Counted from the first letter of the stretch, positions 41,385-48,392 are shown. The stretch: 52,415 nt of DNA from a bacterium (GCA_021811315.1 JAJZPF010000017.1:1-52415), one strand, 5' to 3'. Program-made: numbers and translations. The notes: generated from the sequence alone by a model not told the origin.

Positions 41385-42164
41385 ATGGCTTCAACTAAAC
41401 GGACGCCCATGATAGCGGGGAACTGGAAGATGCATTTGACCTCGAAAGAGGCCGCGGACCTTGCCGCCGCTATTAAGAAGGGGCTGGATCCCGACCTGAA
41501 GCATGAGGTGCTGCTCGCCCCCGGTTTTACCTGCCTTCACGCCGTAAAGACCGCTTTGGCCGGTTCTAAAATTTTCCTTTCCTCGCAGGACGTGGCCTGG
41601 GAAGAAAAAGGCGCTTTTACCGGAGCCGTTTCACCTTCGCAGATCATCGACGCGGGCTGCACTCACGCTATCATCGGCCATTCAGAGCGCCGCAAGATCT
41701 TCCTCGAGACTGACGAGGTTGTGAACAAGAAAGTGAAAGCCGCCATAAAGGCCAACCTCGTGCCCGTGCTCTGCATAGGCGAAACGCTGGAAGAGCGGGA
41801 GAGCCAGCGGACTTACCGCGTGCTTGAGACCCAGCTCAACGGCGCTTTCGCCGGCATCACCGCCGCCGAGGCTTCCAAAGTCGTCATTGCCTACGAGCCC
41901 GTCTGGGCCATCGGCACCGGCAAGACCGCCACCCCCGACCAGGCGCAGGACGCCCACGTTTTCGTGCGCAGGCAGATGGAGCGCATTTACGGCCAGCCCT
42001 ATGCCGAAGCCGTGCGTGTGCTGTACGGCGGTTCGGTGAAGGCCGATAATGTGGACGAGCTTATGGCCCAGCCGGATATCGACGGCGCGCTGGTCGGAGG
42101 CGAAAGCCTCAAGGCCGACAAGTTCCTGCGCGTGATACATTTCCAGGCGGTGCTTAGCAGATAA
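41385..42164 (+). CDS. tpiA: Triosephosphate isomerase, first gene of the BMC operon
   Basis: This 259-residue TIM-barrel enzyme interconverts glyceraldehyde 3-phosphate and dihydroxyacetone phosphate. The N-terminal Lys lies in AGNWKMH, the electrophilic His in IIGHSERR near residue 98, and the catalytic Glu in AYEPVWAIGTGKTA near 170. Phosphate loops VLYGGSVK and GALVGGESL are present. It lies one base ahead of pduL, so it is co-expressed with the microcompartment. That makes sense because DeoC in the same operon releases glyceraldehyde 3-phosphate. No encapsulation-peptide-like extension is visible, so it probably acts outside the shell. Confidence 0.95.
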   Translation: MASTKRTPMIAGNWKMHLTSKEAADLAAAIKKGLDPDLKHEVLLAPGFTCLHAVKTALAGSKIFLSSQDVAWEEKGAFTGAVSPSQIIDAGCTHAIIGHSERRKIFLETDEVVNKKVKAAIKANLVPVLCIGETLEERESQRTYRVLETQLNGAFAGITAAEASKVVIAYEPVWAIGTGKTATPDQAQDAHVFVRRQMERIYGQPYAEAVRVLYGGSVKADNVDELMAQPDIDGALVGGESLKADKFLRVIHFQAVLSR

Positions 42165-42165
42165 A

Positions 42166-42798
42166 ATGGACGAGAAGCTGCTGAAAGAGATACTCGAGGA
42201 CCTGAAGCTCCGGCAGGAGCGCTCGAACACGCCCGTGCCGGTGGGCGTTTCCAACCGGCACGTGCACCTGACCAAGGAAGATTTTAAGACCCTCTTCGGC
42301 GCGGACGCGGACGACACGCAGCTCAAAGCTGTGAAGCAGCCCGGCCAGTACGCCTGCAACGAGCGGGTTACGGTAGAGGGGCCCAAGGGCGTTCTCAAGG
42401 ACGTGCGGATGATCGGCCCGTACCGGAAATACAGCCAGGTAGAGGTGTCGCTGGGCGACGCGCGCCGCCTGGGCGTGGAGCCGCCGATCCGGGACTCCGG
42501 CAAGCTGGACAATTCTCCGGGCATCAGGCTCGCGGGGCCGAAAGGCTCGGTCACTATCAAACAGGGCTTGATCCTGTCCAAGCGGCACATCCATTTCAAC
42601 GTTAAAGAAGGCGCGGCGTACAAGGTCAGGGACGGCCAGGAAGTGCGCGTGCTCTGCGGCCAAGGGACGGAGCGCGAGACGATTTACGAGCGGGTGCTTT
42701 GCCGCGTTTCCGACGCGTACTCGCTGGAGCTGCACCTGGATATGGAAGAGGCCAATGCCGCCGGGCTCCGGAACGGGGACGGGGCGTATATAGTTTAG
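42166..42798 (+). CDS. pduL: PduL-type phosphotransacylase
   Basis: This 210-residue BMC-associated phosphotransacylase converts acetyl-CoA and phosphate to acetyl phosphate and CoA, recycling CoA inside the shell. The two zinc-binding beta-barrels each show their His motif: SNRHVHLTKEDF near residues 29-40 and SKRHIHFNV near 140. Residues 1-17 (MDEKLLKEILEDLKLRQ) form an amphipathic helix followed by a flexible linker, as expected of an encapsulation peptide. It is coupled to tpiA by a one-base gap. Confidence 0.94.
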   Translation: MDEKLLKEILEDLKLRQERSNTPVPVGVSNRHVHLTKEDFKTLFGADADDTQLKAVKQPGQYACNERVTVEGPKGVLKDVRMIGPYRKYSQVEVSLGDARRLGVEPPIRDSGKLDNSPGIRLAGPKGSVTIKQGLILSKRHIHFNVKEGAAYKVRDGQEVRVLCGQGTERETIYERVLCRVSDAYSLELHLDMEEANAAGLRNGDGAYIV

Positions 42799-42838
42799 AA
42801 TTTCGGTAATTTAAGCGGGACGTTTACAGGAGGATACA

Positions 42839-43123
42839 ATGGACGCACTTGGAATGATAGAGACGAAGGGCCTCGTGGCCTGCGTGGAAGCGGCCGACGC
42901 CGCCGTGAAAGCCGCCAACGTTAAAATTGTCGGCTACGAGAAGGTCGGGTCCGGGCTGGTGACCATCCTTTTCAGGGGCGAAGTGGCCGCCTGCCGCGCC
43001 GCCTGCGACTCCGGCGCCGCCGCCGCCCAGAAAGTAGGGGAGCTCGTGAGCGTGCACGTGATACCGCAGCCCCACGGCGACCTGGAAGGCAAGCTGCCGA
43101 TAAGCGAAGCGAAGAAAAAATAA
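42839..43123 (+). CDS. BMC-H hexameric shell protein 1
   Basis: This 94-residue protein contains a single BMC domain ([20 protein letters not shown]) that forms the shell's hexagonal tiles. The pore-lining loop reads EKVGSGLV, close to the PduA/EutM-type KIGSG pore that passes small metabolites. [11 protein letters not shown] is the usual end of the domain. A strong AGGAGG site precedes the start. The following gap carries a large hairpin that may separate its expression from the pentamer gene. Confidence 0.95.
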   Translation: MDALGMIETKGLVACVEAADAAVKAANVKIVGYEKVGSGLVTILFRGEVAACRAACDSGAAAAQKVGELVSVHVIPQPHGDLEGKLPISEAKKK

Positions 43124-43220
43124 GTCAGAGAGTCAGGAGTCGAGAGTCAGGGGTCGGGAGAAACTGAATTTAAGTTTCCCGTTCTTCGGACTCCCGACTC
43201 TCAGACCCTCGACTCTCGAC
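43124..43220 (+). repeat. Large imperfect hairpin of GAGTC-type units between BMC-H and BMC-P
   Basis: The left arm (about 43124-43160) consists of imperfect GAGTC/AGTCAGG units and the right arm (43188-43220) of their complements (ACTCCCGACTCTC type), around a 27-base loop. The arms can pair over roughly 25-30 bases with a few mismatches. It begins at the first base after the BMC-H stop codon and ends 17 bases before the BMC-P start. It could protect the upstream message or lower downstream expression. Confidence 0.65.
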
Positions 43221-43236
43221 CGTTTTCGGAGGTTTT

Positions 43237-43542
43237 ATGCTTTTTGCAAGAGTGGTGGGTAACGTGGTCTGTACCCGCAAGGACGACAAGCTTGTGGGGA
43301 CGAAGCTGCTGATGGTGCAGCCGGTGGGCCTGGACGACAAGCCCCGCGGCAATACGCTGGTCGGGATAGACGCCGTCGGCGCCGGCACCGGCGAGCTGGT
43401 CCTGCTGGTTCAGGGCTCCAGCGCGCGCCAGACCTCCAAGACCGAGAACACCCCGGTAGACTGCACTATTTTCGCCATAGTGGACACCATAGAGAAAGAA
43501 GGCAAAGTGGTGTTCACCAAATCCGTAGGTAAGATGCAGTAA
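43237..43542 (+). CDS. BMC-P pentameric vertex protein 1 (EutN/CcmL family)
   Basis: This 101-residue protein matches the EutN/CcmL fold that caps the shell vertices: MLFARVVGNVVCTRKDDKL at the N-terminus, the central VGIDAVGAGTGELVLLVQGSSAR, and a C-terminal strand IFAIVDTIE. It is one of three such paralogs in the operon. A CGGAGG ribosome-binding site precedes the ATG. The aldehyde dehydrogenase gene follows 12 bases later. Confidence 0.94.
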   Translation: MLFARVVGNVVCTRKDDKLVGTKLLMVQPVGLDDKPRGNTLVGIDAVGAGTGELVLLVQGSSARQTSKTENTPVDCTIFAIVDTIEKEGKVVFTKSVGKMQ

Positions 43543-43554
43543 AGCGGAGCTCTT

Positions 43555-44970
43555 ATGCCTATCAGCGAAGAAGAACTTAAAAAAATAGTGGCCGAGGTCG
43601 TCAGGAATCTCGCGCCGCGGGCTGAGGCCGCTCATGCCGCCTCGCCGGGCGGGCCGGTGTTCGACACCGTCGACGAGGCCGTGGCCGCCGCGAAGAAGGC
43701 GCAGCCGGGTTTCCAGGACCTGGGCCTGGCGGCGCGCGAAAAGATAATAGCCGCCATGCGCGAAGTCTCCCGCGCCAACGCCAGGCGCTGGGCGGAAATG
43801 GCCGTTGCCGAGACCGGCATGGGCCGCGTGGAAGACAAGGTCGTTAAGAACATGGTCTGCATCGACAGGACTCCCGGGGTGGAGGACCTGCGCGCCGTGG
43901 CGTATACCGGCGATAAAGGCCTGACCCTGGTAGAGTACGCGCCTTTCGGGGTGGTGGCGGCGATAACGCCCTCGACTAACGCCGTGGCCACCATAATCAG
44001 CAATGCTATAGGAATTTTAGCCGCCGGCAATTCGGTGGTCTTCTCGCCGCACCCGGCCGCCAAGGGCTGCGTGGCCGACGCCGTTAGAATCCTTGATAAA
44101 GCGATAATCGCCGCCGGCGGGCCCGCCAATCTGGTCTGCACCATGGGCAAGCCCACGCAGGACGTGACCAAGCAGCTTTTATCCCACCCCGACACCAATA
44201 TGAACATCGTGACCGGCGGCCCGGCCATAGTAAAAGTCGCCATGACCTCGGGCAAGCCCTGCAAGACCATCGCCGCCGGGCCCGGCAACCCGCCCGTAGT
44301 GGTTGACGAGACCGCCGTCTTCCCGGACTGCGCCAGGGAAATAATTTTCGGCTGCGGCTTCGACAATAACGTGCTGTGCATAGCGGAGAAAGAAGTTATC
44401 GTCGTCGAGGCGGCCCGCGCGCGCTTCCTGGAAGCCATGCGCTCCGACCCGCGCGCTTACGAGCTCAGCCGCGCCCAGATGGACCAGCTTTCAAAGCTGG
44501 CCATCCTGGAGCCGGGCCGCGAGCCCAAGGTAAACCGCGACTTCATCGGCAAGAACCCGTCGGTGATAGCCAGGGCCATCGGCCTTAACCTTTCCGACGA
44601 CGTCCGCGTGCTCTGGGCTGAAGTTCCTAACGATCACCCCTTCGTGCTCAGCGAGCAGCTGATGCCGGTGCTGCCGGTCACCTTCTGCCGGGACGTAGAC
44701 TCGGCTATTGAACTGGCGCGCTTCGCGGAGGGTGAAAATCACCACTCAGCGGGGATGTATTCCACTAACATCAGGAACATGACCAAAATGGGCCGCCGCA
44801 TGGCCTGTTCCATCTTCGTAAAGAACGGCTGCACCCTGAACGGGCTCGGCCTGGGCGAAGGCTACGCCTCCATGTCCATCGGAACGCCCACCGGAGACGG
44901 CATCACCAAGACCAGCCATTTCGTGCGGCCGCTGCAGTGCAGCGTGGTCGGGGACTTCAGGATAGCGTAA
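43555..44970 (+). CDS. CoA-acylating aldehyde dehydrogenase (EutE/PduP family)
   Basis: This 471-residue enzyme oxidises acetaldehyde with CoA and NAD to acetyl-CoA. The catalytic Cys lies in FDNNVLCIAEKEVIVV near residue 275, and the NAD-binding region includes VVAAITPSTNAVATIISNA. Residues 1-19 (MPISEEELKKIVAEVVRNL) form an amphipathic helix with a Ala/Pro/Gly linker behind it, as in the encapsulation peptide of PduP. It is the core oxidative step of the compartment. No alcohol dehydrogenase accompanies it, so NADH must be reoxidised otherwise. Confidence 0.95.
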   Translation: MPISEEELKKIVAEVVRNLAPRAEAAHAASPGGPVFDTVDEAVAAAKKAQPGFQDLGLAAREKIIAAMREVSRANARRWAEMAVAETGMGRVEDKVVKNMVCIDRTPGVEDLRAVAYTGDKGLTLVEYAPFGVVAAITPSTNAVATIISNAIGILAAGNSVVFSPHPAAKGCVADAVRILDKAIIAAGGPANLVCTMGKPTQDVTKQLLSHPDTNMNIVTGGPAIVKVAMTSGKPCKTIAAGPGNPPVVVDETAVFPDCAREIIFGCGFDNNVLCIAEKEVIVVEAARARFLEAMRSDPRAYELSRAQMDQLSKLAILEPGREPKVNRDFIGKNPSVIARAIGLNLSDDVRVLWAEVPNDHPFVLSEQLMPVLPVTFCRDVDSAIELARFAEGENHHSAGMYSTNIRNMTKMGRRMACSIFVKNGCTLNGLGLGEGYASMSIGTPTGDGITKTSHFVRPLQCSVVGDFRIA

Positions 44971-44992
44971 AGAACTAACCGGGGATCAAAAA

Positions 44993-45011
44993 ATCGGGAA
45001 TCGGGAATCGG
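44993..45011 (+). repeat. Tandem ATCGGGA repeats before the BMC-T gene
   Basis: Nearly three copies of the 7-base unit ATCGGGA lie in tandem in the gap between the aldehyde dehydrogenase and BMC-T genes. The unit belongs to the same GATTC/ATCGG family seen in other gaps of the operon. Confidence 0.6.
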
Positions 45012-45034
45012 AACAGCGGGATCTAGGAGAATTT

Positions 45035-45583
45035 ATGCAGGCAAATATAGCGCTCGGACTTGTTGAAACCTCGTCGATAGCCAGGGGCATCGAGGTCCTG
45101 GACGCAATGTGCAAGGCCGCGGGCGTAAAGCCCGAAGTGCACCAGGCCATCTCCAAGGGAAAATATATCATAGTCATCTCGGGCCCGCTGGGCGAGGTGG
45201 AATCCTCCCTGGCCAAAGGCAGGGAGATAGGCGGCAACACCGTGATCGCCAGCCATATCATCCGCAATGTCCATTCCGGGGCGCTGGCCGCCCTCAATAA
45301 AAAAGTGAAGGCGGAGAAGATAGAGGCCGTGGGCATCGTGGAGACCAAGGAAGCTTTGCCCGCCCTGTTCGCCGCCGACGCCGCCGCCAAGGCCGCTTTC
45401 GTGCATGTGGCCGAGGTGAATACCGGCAAGGGCATAGGCGGGAAGGGCTTCTTCACCGTAGTCGGGGAGCCGGGCGCCGTGCGTACCGCGGTGGCGGCCG
45501 GCGTGAACGCTATCGGTGAGGACGCGGTGGTAAGCCGGATAGTCATACCCAACGCGCACGCGCATCTCGGCGCGGCGATCTAG
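45035..45583 (+). CDS. BMC-T shell trimer protein 2
   Basis: This 182-residue protein is a tandem fusion of two BMC domains. The first spans about 5-90 (ALGLVETSSIARGIEVLDAM) and the second about 97-180 (EAVGIVETKEALPALFAADAA). The first-domain pore region reads ISKGKYIIVISGPLGEV and lacks the Cys38 of the PduT-like paralog, so it should not hold an iron-sulfur cluster. It probably forms a metabolite pore. It is 9 bases upstream of the isomerase gene. Confidence 0.93.
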   Translation: MQANIALGLVETSSIARGIEVLDAMCKAAGVKPEVHQAISKGKYIIVISGPLGEVESSLAKGREIGGNTVIASHIIRNVHSGALAALNKKVKAEKIEAVGIVETKEALPALFAADAAAKAAFVHVAEVNTGKGIGGKGFFTVVGEPGAVRTAVAAGVNAIGEDAVVSRIVIPNAHAHLGAAI

Positions 45584-45592
45584 GAGCTATTT

Positions 45593-46039
45593 ATGAGATT
45601 AGTAATAGGCGCGGACCACGCCGGTTTCGAGGCGAAGGAAAAACTTAAGAAGTTCCTCCTGGGCCTCGGCCATGAAGTGATGGATTTCGGCTGCTACTCC
45701 ACCGAGCCGGTGGATTTCCCGGATATAGCGCTGCTCGTCAGCGAGGCCGTGCGCAAGAAAGAATTCGACAGGGCCGTCCTGGTGGACGGCTTCAACGGCG
45801 CGATGCCGCTGGCCGCCAACAAAGTGCGCGGCATCCGCGCCGTGGCCGCTTACGATATCATCTCGGCGCGCTTCGCTTCGGCCCACGAGGACTGCAATGT
45901 GCTGTGCCTCGGCGGCAAGACGCACGGCGAGCTCGCTTTGCAGGAAATGGTGAAGGTCTGGCTGGCCACCCCTTTCGAAGGCGGCAAGTACCAGAAGCGC
46001 CTGGACAAGATAACGGCGATCGAGCAGCGCTGCTGCTAA
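45593..46039 (+). CDS. rpiB: RpiB/LacA-family sugar-phosphate isomerase with altered active site
   Basis: This 148-residue protein aligns end to end with ribose-5-phosphate isomerase B (start VIGADHAGFEAKE, end KITAIEQR). The catalytic stretch normally reading CGTGxGM-x-x-AANK here reads DGFNGAMPLAANK. Asp65 replaces the catalytic Cys, and the Thr and a Gly of the anion-hole loop are changed. The ring-opening His is kept (SAHEDCNVLCLGG). A D at this place also recalls LacA-type galactose-6-phosphate isomerase subunits. It marks the SPU-type compartment, but its substrate is uncertain. The C-terminus ends in two Cys. Confidence 0.85.
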   Translation: MRLVIGADHAGFEAKEKLKKFLLGLGHEVMDFGCYSTEPVDFPDIALLVSEAVRKKEFDRAVLVDGFNGAMPLAANKVRGIRAVAAYDIISARFASAHEDCNVLCLGGKTHGELALQEMVKVWLATPFEGGKYQKRLDKITAIEQRCC

Positions 46040-46045
46040 ACCCTA

Positions 46046-46348
46046 ATGAAACAGGCAAAGGTCATCGGACGCGTTTTCTGCTCGCAGCAGTGCTGCGGCA
46101 TGGAGCAGAAGACGATGCTGCTTATCCAGCCTTTGGACTGGGAAACGGATAAACCGGCCGGGGACCCGCTGGTGGCCTGCGATACTGTCGGCGCCGGTTC
46201 CGGCGAAACGGTTTTTTTCGTGGCTTCGCGGGAAGCCATACTTGCTTTCGAGGGCTGGGAGGGGGAAACGGCCGTGAACGCGAACCCGCCCCCGGTAGAC
46301 GCGGCGATAGTCGGAATAATAGACGGGAAAACTATAAAGGTCTCATAA
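46046..46348 (+). CDS. BMC-P pentameric vertex protein 2, Cys-rich N-terminus
   Basis: This 100-residue EutN/CcmL-family protein begins MKQAKVIGRVFCSQQCCGME and continues with the typical VACDTVGAGSGETVFFVASREA core. Three Cys (residues 12, 16, 17) sit where the other two paralogs have a TRK loop near the N-terminal strand, so up to fifteen could cluster in a pentamer. It starts 6 bases after the isomerase stop. It is the most divergent of the three pentamers. Confidence 0.9.
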   Translation: MKQAKVIGRVFCSQQCCGMEQKTMLLIQPLDWETDKPAGDPLVACDTVGAGSGETVFFVASREAILAFEGWEGETAVNANPPPVDAAIVGIIDGKTIKVS

Positions 46349-46354
46349 AGGCGC

Positions 46355-46386
46355 TCCGTGATTTTTGATCCTCGATTTCTAATTTT
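46355..46386 (+). repeat. GATTC-type repeat before the third BMC-P gene
   Basis: TCCGTGATTT, TGATCCTCGATT and TCTAATTTT abut the ATG at 46387. The sequence closely parallels the spacer before pilC at 10415-10459. No Shine-Dalgarno is visible, so this spacer may itself set translation of the pentamer gene. Confidence 0.55.
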
Positions 46387-46674
46387 ATGTTCATAGCAAA
46401 AGTTATCGGCAATGTCTGGGCCACCCGCAAGCACCCGGGCCTGAAAAACGCGACCATGCTGCTGGTCAAGGCCGTGGACCCGATGGACGGGAATAAGCTC
46501 GTGGGCGAGGCCACGCTTGCTATCGACGGCAACCAGGGGGCCGGGACCGGGGACACCGTGCTGATAGTGGACGAGGGCGGCTCCGCCAGGAAGATCTTGA
46601 AAAACCCGAAAGCGCCGGTGCGCACCGTGATAGCCGGCATAGTGGACAAGGTTCACATTACAGGGAAGGAATAA
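46387..46674 (+). CDS. BMC-P pentameric vertex protein 3 (EutN/CcmL family)
   Basis: This 95-residue protein begins [20 protein letters not shown] and has the family core [25 protein letters not shown] and final strand VIAGIVDKV. It is closest in build to the first pentamer at 43237. Three different vertex proteins in one operon suggest mixed vertices or alternative shells. It is 2 bases ahead of deoC. Confidence 0.93.
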   Translation: MFIAKVIGNVWATRKHPGLKNATMLLVKAVDPMDGNKLVGEATLAIDGNQGAGTGDTVLIVDEGGSARKILKNPKAPVRTVIAGIVDKVHITGKE

Positions 46675-46676
46675 AT

Positions 46677-47684
46677 ATGAACGACGAAGATATAAAGAAG
46701 ATAGCCGCCGAAGTGGCCAGGATAATGAAGGCCGGAGGGCAGCCCGCCCCGCGCCAGACCCTCGGGGATTCCGTAAGCATCGGTTCCGCCGGCAAGGTTT
46801 TTCAGCACCCGCTGCTGAACCCGGCGGGGAATTTCAGCGGGCCGGCAAAGCCCGCCGCTTCCGCGTCCAAAGCCTGCTCCGGCCAGGGCGATTGCCGCCT
46901 CGAAGAGAACACCTGCAGTTCCTCCTGCCAGAGCTGCAACCCGCTGTCCAATTATACCGCCCAGCAGGTGAAAGCCAGCGTGGACCGCGTCAGTTTCTGC
47001 AACCCTAACGAAGCCAGCAATTCTATCGCGGGCATGATAGACCATACCCTGCTCAAGGCCAACGCCACCCAGGAAGAGATCGGGAAGCTCTGCGAGGAAG
47101 CCCGCAAATACCGCTTCGCTTCGGTCTGCGTCAACCCCGGCTACGTAGCGATGGCGTCCCGCCTGCTGCGCGGTTCCGGCGTGATGGTCTGCACCGTGAT
47201 CGGTTTCCCGCTCGGTTCCACCACCCCGACCGTCAAGGCCATCGAGGCCCGCGACGCCATAGCCAACGGCGCCGACGAGATAGATATGGTCATCAATATC
47301 GGCGCGCTCAAATCCGGCAGCGACCACCTCGTGCTGGACGATATAAAGGCCGTGCGCGAAGCTACCCGCGGCAAAACGCTCAAGGTGATCCTGGAGACCT
47401 CCTACCTTACCAGGGACGAGAAGGTCCGCGCCTGCAAAATGGCCAAGCTGGCCCAGGCCGATTTCGTGAAGACCTCCACCGGTTTCGGCTCCGGCGGGGC
47501 GACCCCCGAGGATATCGCTTTGATGCGCGAGACCGTGGGCCCCGAGATGGGCGTGAAGGCCTCCGGCGGCATTAAGAACGCCGAGGTGGCCGCGGCCATG
47601 ATAAAAGCCGGCGCTAACCGCCTCGGCACCAGCGCGAGCATAGCCATCGTCTCAGGCGGCGAAGCCGCGAAAGGACAGTATTAA
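46677..47684 (+). CDS. deoC: Deoxyribose-phosphate aldolase with Cys-rich N-terminal extension
   Basis: This 335-residue protein has a C-terminal DeoC domain (about 115-335) that splits deoxyribose 5-phosphate into glyceraldehyde 3-phosphate and acetaldehyde. The Schiff-base Lys lies in DFVKTSTGF near 265, and the second Lys in GVKASGGIK. DeoC is normally about 220-250 residues. Here residues 1-19 ([19 protein letters not shown]) form an encapsulation-peptide-like helix. A linker then carries Cys67, 73, 80, 84 and 87 (C-x5-C-x6-C-x3-C-x2-C), a possible metal or iron-sulfur site. It is the signature enzyme of the SPU-type compartment. Confidence 0.94.
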   Translation: MNDEDIKKIAAEVARIMKAGGQPAPRQTLGDSVSIGSAGKVFQHPLLNPAGNFSGPAKPAASASKACSGQGDCRLEENTCSSSCQSCNPLSNYTAQQVKASVDRVSFCNPNEASNSIAGMIDHTLLKANATQEEIGKLCEEARKYRFASVCVNPGYVAMASRLLRGSGVMVCTVIGFPLGSTTPTVKAIEARDAIANGADEIDMVINIGALKSGSDHLVLDDIKAVREATRGKTLKVILETSYLTRDEKVRACKMAKLAQADFVKTSTGFGSGGATPEDIALMRETVGPEMGVKASGGIKNAEVAAAMIKAGANRLGTSASIAIVSGGEAAKGQY

Positions 47685-47687
47685 GAA

Positions 47688-47740
47688 ATCGAGGATCGCG
47701 GGTCGAGAATCTTGAGAGTTTTTGATTCCCGATCCTCGAT
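47688..47740 (+). repeat. Hairpin of ATCGAGGATCG arms between deoC and BMC-H 2
   Basis: ATCGAGGATCG (47688-47698) and its exact complement CGATCCTCGAT (47730-47740) flank a 31-base loop that contains further GATTCCC/GAGAATC partial matches. It begins 4 bases after the deoC stop and ends 38 bases before the next ATG. It belongs to the same repeat family as the other BMC-operon gaps. Confidence 0.65.
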
Positions 47741-47778
47741 CAATAGTTTCCGTTCGTAGTTATCAAGGAGAAATAATT

Positions 47779-48075
47779 ATGTCAGAACCGAAAGAAGCGT
47801 TGGGAATGATAGAGACCAAGGGTTTCATAGGCATGATAGAGGCCTCTGACGCCATGTCTAAGGCCGCCAAGGTGCGCCTGCTCGGCTACGAGAAGATAGG
47901 CTCCGGCTACGTCACCACCCTCTGCGCCGGCGAAGTCGGGGCCGTGCGCGCCGCCGTGGAAGCCGGCGCCGCCGCCGCCCAGAAGGCGGGAGAGCTCGTC
48001 GGGATGCACGTCATCCCGCGCCCTTCCGACGACCTGGACAAATACCTCGCGAAGATCTCGGTAAAAGTAAGCTAG
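47779..48075 (+). CDS. BMC-H hexameric shell protein 2
   Basis: This 98-residue single-BMC-domain protein ([20 protein letters not shown]) has the pore loop EKIGSGYV, slightly different from KVGSGLV in the first BMC-H. The ATG at 47779 is chosen because AAGGAG lies at ideal spacing; a longer frame upstream reads through the hairpin. The C-terminus [18 protein letters not shown] extends a few residues beyond the domain. It may form hexamers of different permeability from the 42839 protein, or mix with them. Confidence 0.95.
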   Translation: MSEPKEALGMIETKGFIGMIEASDAMSKAAKVRLLGYEKIGSGYVTTLCAGEVGAVRAAVEAGAAAAQKAGELVGMHVIPRPSDDLDKYLAKISVKVS

Positions 48076-48149
48076 ACGGCCCGCTGTTCCCGGCCAGGCG
48101 GTTTTTAAGGTGTTCCGCATCTTAGCCGTCTGCCCGCAAAGATCGCTAT

Positions 48150-48392
48150 ATGCTTACCAAAGGCGCCGTCGAAGACATTATAATGCAGCACCTCGCCGGC
48201 AAAGCGGGGGGGGCGGCGCCTGCGGCGAGAAAAGCGCCCGAACTGAAAAAGAAGGTCTTTATCAGCGATTGGGAACTGCGGCGGATATATATCCCCGGTT
48301 CCAGATCCGTCCGGGTCCCCGCTGATTCGATAGTAAGCCCGCTTTCGCTCGACTGGCTGGAATACGAAGGGATAAAGGTCGTGCGCGGATAA
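48150..48392 (+). CDS. Small EutT/EutQ-N-like protein with encapsulation-peptide-like start
   Basis: This 80-residue protein has two parts. Residues 1-16 (MLTKGAVEDIIMQHLA) look like an amphipathic targeting helix, followed by an Ala/Gly-rich linker. Residues about 33-80 (VFISDWELRRIYIPGSRSVR, then PADSIVSPLSLDWLEYEGIK) resemble the short N-terminal module of EutT and EutQ, where a Pro-Ala-Asp/Gly-x-x-x-(T/S)-P segment precedes a helix. The C-terminal catalytic part of those proteins is absent. It is the last gene of the operon. The role is unknown; an adaptor organising cargo is one possibility. Confidence 0.7.
   Translation: MLTKGAVEDIIMQHLAGKAGGAAPAARKAPELKKKVFISDWELRRIYIPGSRSVRVPADSIVSPLSLDWLEYEGIKVVRG

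Noticed and set aside
30450..48392. Assignment of the BMC to the fucose/rhamnose (PVM) or propanediol/ethanolamine types
   Set aside because: No class II fuculose-phosphate-type aldolase, no B12-dependent diol dehydratase or ethanolamine lyase, and no glycyl-radical enzyme is present; DeoC and the RpiB relative point to the sugar-phosphate type.
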